From contig JAAERS010000419.1 of NCBI GenBank assembly GCA_024230095.1, forward strand, positions 1-42,886: a stretch of DNA of 42,886 nt. Reading direction: 5' to 3'. The position numbers and the translations under genes were made by a program. This DNA comes from Gammaproteobacteria bacterium. Lineage in GTDB: Bacteria; Pseudomonadota; Gammaproteobacteria; Pseudomonadales; Balneatricaceae. The notes beneath the pieces are model-generated. The model saw only the letters and a list, made by a program, of their open reading frames with translations. It was not told where the DNA came from and did not search any database. Positions 32,748-40,053 of the stretch are shown here, piece after piece; position 1 is the first letter of the stretch, and each line of letters starts with the position of its first letter.

Positions 32748-33677
32748 TTAATAAAAGTAGCGCCTATCACCAAGGTCCGGATATAAATAAGCCACTTCAT
32801 CTGCATAACCATTAAACAGCAAGGTCTTTTGGCGTCCAAACCCACCAACAACCCGCTCAGTCGCCTGTGACCATCGAGGGTGATCAAATTGTGGGTTTAC
32901 ATTGGCATAAAAACCATATTCATTGGGATTTTGTCGCCACCAGGTATTGCGCGGCATACGCTCAACCAAATCAATACGCACTATCGATTTAGCATACTTA
33001 AAACCGTACTTCCAGGGCACCACCAAACGGACTGGTGCACCCGTTTGTTGTTCTAGTGGCTTATCGTATATGCCGGTGGCGAGCATCGCTAAAGGATGTA
33101 TAGCTTCAGCAATAGTTAAACCCTCAATATAAGGGCCACCAGCCCAGTTTGCATTTGGCATTTGCTGCTCATCATGCAGGGTTTCGAAACGCACATATTT
33201 GGCCTTACTATTAGGTTGCGCCGCCTTAATTACTTTCGCTAAAGCAATACCGTTCCATGGCACCACCATAGACCATGCTTCCACACAACGAAAACGGCGT
33301 ATATGGTTTTCAATTCCGTATTCACCATGTAACTCCGCAATATCATAGATACCCGGTTTATCGGCACCAATACCGCCAACTTCAACGCTCCAAGGGGAAG
33401 TAATAAGTGTTTTCTCAGCGCCTGAAGGGGCTTCTTTTGAAAAACCAAACTCATAATAGTTGTTGTAACTATTGATTATCTTTAACTCCGTCGCCTTAAG
33501 TTCGGGTTGCACAATCGCACCGGGAGTTACATTGTCTATGTTATTATTTAACTCTTCAGTGTCACCAAACCAACTCCCCGCTAAGGGCAATGACAGGCTA
33601 GCCAACCCTATACCAAGCATACGTCGACGCTGTCGAAATAGAACCTCGGGGGTTATATCTGAGCTCTTAATCGGCAT
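32748..33677 (-). CDS. msrP: Protein-methionine-sulfoxide reductase catalytic subunit MsrP (YedY)
   Basis: A periplasmic molybdenum-cofactor enzyme that repairs oxidised methionines in envelope proteins. A twin-arginine signal (QRRRMLGIGLASLSLPLAG, 16-34) directs folded export. The molybdenum-ligating cysteine is Cys131 in RRFRCVEAWSMVVPWNG. Later landmarks GAPVRLVVPWKYGFKYAKSIV and TWWRQNPNEYGFYANVNP are those of the family; 309 residues is normal. Its first 11 bases overlap the end of msrQ, which precedes it. In E. coli the order is msrP then msrQ; here it is the reverse. Confidence 0.96.
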   Translation of the reverse strand: MPIKSSDITPEVLFRQRRRMLGIGLASLSLPLAGSWFGDTEELNNNIDNVTPGAIVQPELKATELKIINSYNNYYEFGFSKEAPSGAEKTLITSPWSVEVGGIGADKPGIYDIAELHGEYGIENHIRRFRCVEAWSMVVPWNGIALAKVIKAAQPNSKAKYVRFETLHDEQQMPNANWAGGPYIEGLTIAEAIHPLAMLATGIYDKPLEQQTGAPVRLVVPWKYGFKYAKSIVRIDLVERMPRNTWWRQNPNEYGFYANVNPQFDHPRWSQATERVVGGFGRQKTLLFNGYADEVAYLYPDLGDRRYFY

Positions 33678-34233
33678 ACTTGAACCTCCAAAACATCAAC
33701 AATAGTAACACCAACAACAATACGATCGGTTCGCCAGACGCCACTTTTTGTGCCATAAAATAGTGACCTAAGGACAAGGGCACAATAAGATAGGCTACGC
33801 TGTGTAGCCCTTGCCAGCGGCGAAAACCTAGCCTACGCACCGCTTTGTTGTTGGACGTGACTGCCATGGGTAACAACAAAATCAGTGCCACTAAACCAAG
33901 CCAAATAAACAGGTTGTCATTAACTTCCTGCCACATAAGAGACCAATCAAATGCAAACTCTAGGCTAACCCATACAATCACGTGTATTAAGACCATGCAA
34001 AAGCCCCATAGTCCCAAATATCGTCTAACCTTAATATACAAGCGTAAACGCGGCCACAAGCGGCTCAAGGGAGCAAATAGCAAAGTTCCTAATAGTAAAT
34101 AACTAGCTGTGCGCCCACTCACATCTCGTAAATAGGTAACTAGATCTGCAGCCTGCATAGCCATCACACCTTGCCAGCCAACAAATATAATCATCCCTAA
34201 ATGAATCAACCAAAGTACACGTCTTAGATCCAC
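33667..34233 (-). CDS. msrQ: Haem-binding membrane subunit MsrQ (YedZ)
   Basis: An inner-membrane b-type cytochrome that passes electrons from the respiratory chain (or flavin reductase) to MsrP. 188 residues with about six hydrophobic helices; candidate haem ligands lie in MVLIHVIVW, RWQGLHSVAYL and LGHYFMA. RRLGFRRWQGLHS is the family signature. The start is a GTG at 34231-34233 with AAGGAG 5 bases upstream. First gene of a two-gene msrQ-msrP unit; the palindrome CACTATATAGTG sits just upstream. Confidence 0.93.
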   Translation of the reverse strand: MDLRRVLWLIHLGMIIFVGWQGVMAMQAADLVTYLRDVSGRTASYLLLGTLLFAPLSRLWPRLRLYIKVRRYLGLWGFCMVLIHVIVWVSLEFAFDWSLMWQEVNDNLFIWLGLVALILLLPMAVTSNNKAVRRLGFRRWQGLHSVAYLIVPLSLGHYFMAQKVASGEPIVLLLVLLLLMFWRFKYAD

Positions 34234-34259
34234 TTATGCTCCTTGCCATTAATCGATTT

Positions 34260-34271
34260 CACTATATAGTG
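34260..34271. promoter_or_regulatory. 12-bp palindrome between msrQ and the DUF924 gene
   Basis: CACTATATAGTG is a perfect palindrome 26 bp before the msrQ GTG and 50 bp before the DUF924 ATG. It contains TATAGT on both strands, so it could serve as a -10 box in either direction as well as an operator. Confidence 0.35.
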
Positions 34272-34321
34272 TATATGCTATTGGAAAAAAACATTCACCG
34301 TTTTATCTACATGGAAATAGT

Positions 34322-34858
34322 ATGTGGCAAAACATCATCAGCTTTTGGTTTACCGAACTAAGCCCCAAACAATGGTTTATGAAAGACCCACAAATAGATG
34401 AATTAATACGACAGCGTTTTTTCTCCCTGCACCAGCAAGCCATCACCGGCGAACTATATAGCTGGCGCAACAAACCACTTGGAAGACTAGCAGAAATTAT
34501 TGTCCTAGATCAATTTTCACGCAATTTTTATCGTGATTCCCATCTCGCCTTTGCTCATGACAGCATGGCCCTTGTGCTCGCTCAGGAAGCCGTGCAACAA
34601 GGTGATGACCTACTATTAAACAAACCACAACGGCAATTCTTATATATGCCATACATGCACAGCGAGTCTCCTCTGGTACATGAGCAAGCAGAAGGGTTGT
34701 TCGCTGCATTAGGTGAGCCTTATGGAAAGGCACATGCCAAGCAACATCGTGACATCATTGATCGATTTGGCCGCTACCCTCATAGAAATACCCTACTTGG
34801 GCGCACTTCCAACGCCGAAGAACTAGCCTTTTTGAAGCAGCCCGGTTCTAGCTTTTAA
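34322..34858 (+). CDS. DUF924 family protein
   Basis: A 178-residue soluble, helical protein of the DUF924 family: WFTELSPKQWFMKDPQID opening, then GRLAEIIVLDQFSRNFYRDSHLAFAHDSMAL and the FLYMPYMHSESPLVHEQ motif, with GRYPHRNTLLGR near the end. All the typical landmarks are present and length is normal. The family has a TPR-like helical fold and no established biochemical role. It is monocistronic, divergent from msrQP, and followed by the tRNA cluster read on the other strand. Confidence 0.9.
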   Translation: MWQNIISFWFTELSPKQWFMKDPQIDELIRQRFFSLHQQAITGELYSWRNKPLGRLAEIIVLDQFSRNFYRDSHLAFAHDSMALVLAQEAVQQGDDLLLNKPQRQFLYMPYMHSESPLVHEQAEGLFAALGEPYGKAHAKQHRDIIDRFGRYPHRNTLLGRTSNAEELAFLKQPGSSF

Positions 34859-35029
34859 GCATTAATAATATTATTGTTAATAACAACACTGATGTTTTAA
34901 TACAAAACTACAATTTAAGGACTACTAAGAGGGTTGTGGCTCGCTAGGACATGCCGATAAAATGCGCATTGAACGAGCAAAATATGCTATCTCAGGACTG
35001 AAATTGGAACTAACATTTTTTAGAGGCAT

Positions 35030-35052
35030 AAAAAAACCGCATTTAAGCGGCT
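35030..35052 (-). terminator. Intrinsic terminator of the tRNA Asp-Val-Asp cluster
   Basis: On the minus strand AGCCGC and GCGGTT (one G-U pair) form a 6-bp stem around TTAAAT, followed by seven T. It starts 13 bases after the CCA end of the last tRNA-Asp, a classic position. Confidence 0.85.
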
Positions 35053-35064
35053 GCCAAAGAAAAA

Positions 35065-35141
35065 TGGCGGAACGGACGGGATTCGAACCCGCGACCCCCG
35101 GCGTGACAGGCCGGTATTCTAACCAGCTGAACTACCGCTCC
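35065..35141 (-). tRNA. tRNA-Asp (anticodon GUC)
   Basis: 77 bases with encoded CCA. On the minus strand it starts GGAGCGGTAGTTCAGCTGG, has anticodon loop CUGUCAC and T loop GTTCGAATC. Third and last tRNA of the cluster; identical to the copy at 35282-35358. Confidence 0.98.
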
Positions 35142-35157
35142 GCAACAGGTGTACACG

Positions 35158-35233
35158 TGGTGGGTGATGACGGGATCGAACCGCCGACCCTCTGCTTGTA
35201 AGGCAGATGCTCTCCCAGCTGAGCTAATCACCC
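35158..35233 (-). tRNA. tRNA-Val (anticodon UAC)
   Basis: 76 bases with encoded CCA, middle gene of the Asp-Val-Asp cluster, 48 bases after the first tRNA-Asp and 16 bases before the second. Identical in sequence to the single tRNA-Val gene at 28894-28969. Confidence 0.98.
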
Positions 35234-35281
35234 AGTGTACGTATTGACAATTTCAGGTCAGTTCAAGGGGACCTGAAAAAA

Positions 35282-35358
35282 TGGCGGAACGGACGGGATT
35301 CGAACCCGCGACCCCCGGCGTGACAGGCCGGTATTCTAACCAGCTGAACTACCGCTCC
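35282..35358 (-). tRNA. tRNA-Asp (anticodon GUC)
   Basis: 77 bases with encoded CCA, first tRNA of the cluster as transcribed. Same sequence as the copy at 35065-35141; the anticodon GTC is visible in GCCTGTCACGC on the minus strand. Confidence 0.98.
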
Positions 35359-35406
35359 GCATTCCTGAATGCTTCGTCGTGTTGACGTTGCGTTCAAGTG
35401 CTGCGC

Positions 35407-35464
35407 ATTTTAATGATTTTGGCAGGCATGTCAAACGTTTAGATAAAAAAAACCTGTTTTTTTT
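35407..35464 (-). promoter_or_regulatory. Stable-RNA promoter of the tRNA cluster with UP-like element
   Basis: On the minus strand a perfect TTGACA (35429-35434) and TAAAAT (35407-35412) are 16 bases apart, followed by a GC-rich GCGCAGC discriminator. Ten bases upstream of the -35 lie two 8-base tracts, A8-CCTG-T8 (35445-35464), resembling an UP element that binds the polymerase alpha subunit. Start site near 35400. Confidence 0.8.
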
Positions 35465-35604
35465 CAACTTTTTAGAAATTGGTTAATCAACCATCAGTTT
35501 TCACATAATGCCCAAGCAATAGTACCAAAATACCCCCCTTGCAGAACCTTTATCATTTGTTAAACTCAAGTCTAGAAACAAAGGATCGCCAAATAGGAGT
35601 TTTC

Positions 35605-36177
35605 ATGTCACGTTTAATTTCTACGCTAATTATCAGCTTTAGTCTATTAACTGGTTGTGCCTTGAGCCCGCAAACCATTGATATTTACCCTCAAGCTAAG
35701 GTTTCCGGACCCGCCTACGGTCAAGGCCGACAGATAAGCGTGGAAGTCGTCGACCTTCGCGCCAATAAAACTCTGGGTAGCCGAGGCGGCATATACGACG
35801 ATACCAGCACCATAACCATTAATAACGATTTATCAGAAGCAGTAAAAGCAACGGCCACAAATGCCCTCGGGCAGCTTGGCTTTAACGGCAAGAGTTCCGC
35901 AAACCCTGCACAAATGACCATCTCTATTAAGATCCTAAGTTACCAAACTCGGCAAAAAAATCTAATCTATCATGTCGACCTAGAAACAGAATTGAGCGTT
36001 ACAACCACCATCAACGGCAGTGTGCACGAGGGCCACTACAAAACCCAGGGCAACCACCAATTTGGTCAGGCACCGAATGCTAATAAGAATGCTAGCATCA
36101 TTAACGCTATTTTCAGTAAGACCATTGATCGCGCTTTCTCAGACCCTAATCTGGCCCGATTCATGCTCAAGAACTAA
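35605..36177 (+). CDS. YajG-like outer-membrane lipoprotein
   Basis: A 190-residue lipoprotein. I start at 35605 (MSRLISTLIISFSLLTGC) because AGGAG sits 5 bases upstream and the product then has a compact signal peptide ending in lipobox LLTGC; an upstream in-frame start at 35539 would spoil it. The mature part (ISVEVVDLRANKTLGSRGGIYDDTSTITI... DLETELSVTTTING) matches the YajG pattern of a small beta-alpha domain with a DxR motif. YajG function is not established; an outer-membrane location facing the periplasm is expected. It stands alone and ends 1 bp from the convergent msrB. Confidence 0.75.
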   Translation: MSRLISTLIISFSLLTGCALSPQTIDIYPQAKVSGPAYGQGRQISVEVVDLRANKTLGSRGGIYDDTSTITINNDLSEAVKATATNALGQLGFNGKSSANPAQMTISIKILSYQTRQKNLIYHVDLETELSVTTTINGSVHEGHYKTQGNHQFGQAPNANKNASIINAIFSKTIDRAFSDPNLARFMLKN

Positions 36178-36178
36178 A

Positions 36179-36592
36179 CTATTCGCCCTTGAAATCCAAG
36201 GCCACGGAGTTAATGCAATAACGCAACCCCGTGGCGGTTGGTCCATCATCGAAAAGATGCCCCAAATGAGCACCACAATTGTCACAAGTTACCTCAGTAC
36301 GTACCATACCATGACTGGTATCAGCTTCCTTGGCCACCTTACCTATTTGTAATTCAGCATCAAAGCTTGGCCAACCGCAGCCAGCATCAAACTTACTCTC
36401 GCTATCGAACAGTACCTCTCCACAACAATGACAAGCATAAACACCTTGGGCAAAGTGTTGATCATAGGTTCCACTATAGGGACGCTCCGTGCCCTTTAGC
36501 CGGCACACTCTATAAGCTTCGGGACTTAACCTTTGCCGCCACTGTTCATCTGATAATTGCACCCAATTAGTGACCATTTCCAACTCTGTCAT
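36179..36592 (-). CDS. msrB: Peptide-methionine (R)-S-oxide reductase MsrB
   Basis: Reduces the R epimer of methionine sulfoxide in proteins, complementing MsrA. The 137-residue protein has both zinc pairs (CHCC... and CDNC) and the catalytic cysteine in RYCINSVAL, plus GCGWPSF. I start at 36592 (MTELEMVTNW), with GGGAG 4-5 bases upstream. The frame stays open upstream to 36721 and would add a hydrophobic leader, but that would run to the divergent alaA promoter and has no Shine-Dalgarno sequence, so I judge it non-coding. The msrB/alaA pair is also adjacent in pseudomonads. Confidence 0.95.
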   Translation of the reverse strand: MTELEMVTNWVQLSDEQWRQRLSPEAYRVCRLKGTERPYSGTYDQHFAQGVYACHCCGEVLFDSESKFDAGCGWPSFDAELQIGKVAKEADTSHGMVRTEVTCDNCGAHLGHLFDDGPTATGLRYCINSVALDFKGE

Positions 36593-36763
36593 AACACTCC
36601 CTCTAGAGCTACATCCACTTGTAAAATAGACTATTTGGCTATGGTTAACAAATAATAAGCTCAAAAAGCTAAAATAGAGAACAATTGGTCTCATTTTGGA
36701 ATTGAATAATTTTTTCTTCAACGTATGATTGGTTTTAATTATCAGTTAGTCTCGGAACACAGT

Positions 36764-38002
36764 ATGTCTCAAGTAAGAAAGTCCCATAAACTGAACAACG
36801 TTTGCTACGACATTCGCGGCCCAGTTCTAGAGGAAGCCAAACGCCTCGAAGATGAGGGCAGCCGCATTCTTAAGCTGAACATTGGCAACCCAGCCCCATT
36901 CGGCTTTGATGCACCGGAGGAAATTTTACAAGACGTTATTCACAACCTGCCACAGGCGCAGGGTTATTGTGACTCCAAAGGCTTATTTGCGGCACGCAAA
37001 GCCATCATGCATGAATGCCAGCGCAAACATATCGCAAATGTGACCATTGAAGACATATATATTGGTAATGGCGTCAGTGAACTTATCGTCATGACCATGC
37101 AGGCACTGCTCAACGAAGGTGATGAAATACTCATTCCATCACCTGACTACCCCTTATGGACAGCCGCTGTAGCCCTTTCTGGAGGCAGCCCAGTACATTA
37201 TCGCTGCGACGAAGATAATGAATGGCAGCCCGACCTAGAAGACATTGAAAGTAAAATCAGTCCGCGCACCAAAGGTATAGTGGTCATCAACCCCAACAAC
37301 CCTACGGGGGCGTTATATAGCCCTGAAATGCTGGAGGCCATTATCGAATTGGCGCGCCAACATAACCTGATTATCTATGCCGATGAAATCTACGACAAAA
37401 TCGTTTATGACGGTTGCGTCGCTACCCCTATGTCGAGTTTAGCTGACGATGTATTTTTTGTTAGCTTCAACGGTTTATCAAAGGCCTACCGCGCAGCTGG
37501 TTTTCGCTCTGGATGGATGGTCTTGTCAGGTGCCAAGCATCGCGCCAAAGATTACATACAGGGTATAGACATGTTGGCCAGCATGCGCTTATGTGCCAAC
37601 GTGCCCTCTATGCATGCCATTCAAACGGCCCTAGGAGGCTATCAGAGCATAAACGAGTTAATCGAGAAGGATGGCCGCCTGGTGCGCCAAAGAGACCTTG
37701 CTTGGCAAATGCTGACCGCTCTGCCCGGGGTCACCTGCCATAAGCCCAAAGGGGCTTTGTACCTGTTTCCTCGTCTGGATCCGGAAATATACCCTATTGA
37801 AAATGATGAGCAATTTGCTTTCGGGTTGTTATCACAGCAAAAAGTACTAGTCGTACAAGGTAGCGGTTTTAATCTTAACGATAACAACCACTTCCGAGTA
37901 GTATTTTTGCCTCACGAGGAACAACTCATAGAAGCCGTTGGCCGCATTGCTACCTACTTAGCGACCTTACGTAATGACCCCTCTGCATTGTTAATTGATT
38001 AA
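36764..38002 (+). CDS. alaA: Glutamate-pyruvate aminotransferase AlaA
   Basis: A 412-residue fold-type I, class I PLP aminotransferase making alanine from pyruvate and glutamate. It starts SHKLNNVCYDIRGPVLEEAKRLEDEG, typical of AlaA (YfbQ). Landmarks: INPNNPTGALY, YADEIYDKIVYDG, the Schiff-base lysine in SFNGLSKAYRAAGFRSGW, and FRVVFLPH with the substrate-carboxylate arginine. I start at 36764 (MSQVRKSHKL) rather than the in-frame ATG at 36725, which adds a poorly conserved leader. Its last 12 bases overlap the convergent methyltransferase gene, both stops lying in one near-palindrome. Confidence 0.93.
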   Translation: MSQVRKSHKLNNVCYDIRGPVLEEAKRLEDEGSRILKLNIGNPAPFGFDAPEEILQDVIHNLPQAQGYCDSKGLFAARKAIMHECQRKHIANVTIEDIYIGNGVSELIVMTMQALLNEGDEILIPSPDYPLWTAAVALSGGSPVHYRCDEDNEWQPDLEDIESKISPRTKGIVVINPNNPTGALYSPEMLEAIIELARQHNLIIYADEIYDKIVYDGCVATPMSSLADDVFFVSFNGLSKAYRAAGFRSGWMVLSGAKHRAKDYIQGIDMLASMRLCANVPSMHAIQTALGGYQSINELIEKDGRLVRQRDLAWQMLTALPGVTCHKPKGALYLFPRLDPEIYPIENDEQFAFGLLSQQKVLVVQGSGFNLNDNNHFRVVFLPHEEQLIEAVGRIATYLATLRNDPSALLID

Positions 38003-38944
38003 CGATCGCTCAGCCTGATAATGATAGACCAGCCCCTTTAGGGGGGCTTCACCTCGTTCGGCAAAATCTGGATTATTCGGCAAACGCTCAACAAATGTGG
38101 CTTGTGGCAAGTTTTGCGCAATCATATCCTGAAAGGCTTGTTGACTGACTCTGGGACTATTGCAGCATAATAACAATGTAGCCTGTTTAGCCAACAAACG
38201 TGGCATGCTGCGCAGCAAGCGTGCGTAATCTTTATCAAATTCAAAGCTACCACGCTGAAATGTTGGCGGATCTGCAATCACCAAATCAAAAGGCCCCTTG
38301 CGTGCTAGCTTGCCAATACTACTGAGTACTTTGTGCGGTAAGTACTCAACGTTAGCCAATTGCTGTTCATTCAGATGCTGGTTTTCACGGCCTCGTTTTA
38401 ATACCCCACCGTTCATATCGATATTTATCACTCTTTTTGCACCTCCAGCAATTGCCGCCACGGACAAGCTACAGGTAAAAGCAAAAGTGTTGAGCACATG
38501 ACACCCTTGGGTGTGATAAAGCAACCACTGCCGCCCAGGTGCCATATCCATGAATAAACCACTATTTTGACGCTGCATATCAACCCAAAAAGCCAACTTG
38601 CCTTCATTGACGATGAGCTTTGCTGGCACATCTCCCCATAACACCGCCATTGTGGCTGGTTTTTGATAACGGTGTTGACTGCAAACGCCAATTAGTAGGC
38701 CATCACAATGTTGTTTAAAAGCTACTAGCAAGGCGCCTAACAAGGCCACTTCTTCGTCTGGTTTTGGCTCACTAAACCAAGTCAGTAATAGGACACCCGC
38801 ATAATAATCCATATTCAGATGTTGCCATCCCGAAAAACATCCTCCACGGCCATGCAATAGGCGTTTGGCCTGCTTAGGGTGCAATTCCAATGACGAGGAA
38901 ACCACCTGCTTTATCAATTCATCGACACTTAGCTCATCGACCAT
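37991..38944 (-). CDS. Class I SAM-dependent methyltransferase (RlmI/RlmK-like)
   Basis: A 317-residue protein. The C-terminal two-thirds is a Rossmann methyltransferase: VLNTFAFTCSLSVAAIAGGAKRVINIDMN (SAM-binding motif I region, acidic end Asp), then FDLVIADPPTFQRGSFEF, whose DPPTF is the catalytic N/DPPY-type motif of base-modifying enzymes, as in the RlmI/RlmK family of 23S rRNA cytosine/guanine methyltransferases. It lacks an evident N-terminal PUA domain. RNA is the likely substrate; the exact site cannot be told. Last gene of trmH-pdxB-NAD kinase-like-methyltransferase, overlapping the preceding gene by 11 bases. Confidence 0.78.
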   Translation of the reverse strand: MVDELSVDELIKQVVSSSLELHPKQAKRLLHGRGGCFSGWQHLNMDYYAGVLLLTWFSEPKPDEEVALLGALLVAFKQHCDGLLIGVCSQHRYQKPATMAVLWGDVPAKLIVNEGKLAFWVDMQRQNSGLFMDMAPGRQWLLYHTQGCHVLNTFAFTCSLSVAAIAGGAKRVINIDMNGGVLKRGRENQHLNEQQLANVEYLPHKVLSSIGKLARKGPFDLVIADPPTFQRGSFEFDKDYARLLRSMPRLLAKQATLLLCCNSPRVSQQAFQDMIAQNLPQATFVERLPNNPDFAERGEAPLKGLVYHYQAERSLIN

Positions 38945-40052
38945 GGGGATTGCCTATAGGGTATAAAACCTGATCATTGTAGCCACATGTAACCGGCACC
39001 ACACCTTGCAATTCAGCATCCAATACAGGATCCCCTGTATCTACCAAAAGAGGCCGATTATGTAGGGCTTTGAGCTTAGTTTTAGTGGCTAGAATATGAA
39101 TATTCTGTAAGCCAATCTGGCGAATTAATGGGGCACTTAGCTGTTGATTACCGCGCCCAAAAACATGCCCCTGGCCACCGATTAGCGTAATAATCATTTC
39201 ACAGCTGTGGCCATGACAAAGCCGTAACAAGGCTTCTGCACCCACATCCTTGGCAAGTAATTGCCCATTTTCCACCACATCGACACCGAGCAAGGTATTT
39301 TCCAAGCCAAGCACTTGCATAACGGCAGCGATGGTGGAACCAGAACCCATGATATAGCGCGTATCATCTTGCATGTTGTCAATTATAAAATCAGCAATAT
39401 CCTGTAATACCAGTTCTTCTACTTCTACTCCGCTGGACTTGGTCGCTTGCATATACTGATGTTCCTCCGGCACCAGCAATTCCCCATAGTACTGCGATTT
39501 GACGCGCCCTTGGCGAAACACCACCTCATCAATATCCCTTACCTCTTGACTGCGCAGGCTGACTAGCTCACCCCGCACTAATTGAGCAACAACTTCTCCA
39601 GCTGCTTTCGGTGTAATACCATAGACACCAGAATGAATTTTCACACCAGCGGGCACGCCAACCACCGGCACCTGCTCACCAATTGCTTGCAACAGGTCTC
39701 TGGCGGTGCCATCACCACCAGCAAACATAACAACGTCAACATCGGCGGCGAGCAAGCCTTGAGCTGCGGCTAAAGTATCGGCTGCCGTTGAGGGCTGCGT
39801 TGCTGCTTTGCCTAGTACCCTAACTGGCAAACCTGCACTTCGTGCACAACTTTCACCCATATCATTAGCCCAGCAAAAAACCTCTACACCCATATTTGAT
39901 AAGGCTTTCAAAGCAATCTGACAGCGTTCATTGGCGCGTGGCACAGCCCCCTTTGCTAAGGCTTCCTTAGCTACCCCGTCAGTTCCTTTTAGCCCCACAC
40001 TGCCACCTAACCCTGCCAAAGGATTAACAATTAAACCTAACTTAAACGTCAT
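38934..40052 (-). CDS. ATP-NAD kinase-like (COG3199/AcoX-type) protein
   Basis: A 372-residue protein of the ATP-NAD kinase superfamily. It begins KLGLIVNPLAGLGGSVGLKGTDG and has the diagnostic GGDGT motif at 112-116 (VVMFAGGDGTARDL), followed by GVPAGVKIHSGVYGITP. It is longer than ordinary NAD kinase (NadK, about 290) and belongs to the separate branch that includes AcoX of acetoin operons. Whether it phosphorylates NAD, a polyol or another substrate is unknown. It starts 1 base after the pdxB stop and overlaps the methyltransferase start, so it is tightly coupled to both. Confidence 0.82.
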   Translation of the reverse strand: MTFKLGLIVNPLAGLGGSVGLKGTDGVAKEALAKGAVPRANERCQIALKALSNMGVEVFCWANDMGESCARSAGLPVRVLGKAATQPSTAADTLAAAQGLLAADVDVVMFAGGDGTARDLLQAIGEQVPVVGVPAGVKIHSGVYGITPKAAGEVVAQLVRGELVSLRSQEVRDIDEVVFRQGRVKSQYYGELLVPEEHQYMQATKSSGVEVEELVLQDIADFIIDNMQDDTRYIMGSGSTIAAVMQVLGLENTLLGVDVVENGQLLAKDVGAEALLRLCHGHSCEMIITLIGGQGHVFGRGNQQLSAPLIRQIGLQNIHILATKTKLKALHNRPLLVDTGDPVLDAELQGVVPVTCGYNDQVLYPIGNPHGR

Positions 40053-40053
40053 G

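Noticed and set aside
36593-36721. Longer MsrB with a hydrophobic N-terminal leader
   Set aside because: No Shine-Dalgarno sequence before the upstream ATG, the segment reaches the divergent alaA promoter area, and the conserved MsrB domain begins after 36592.
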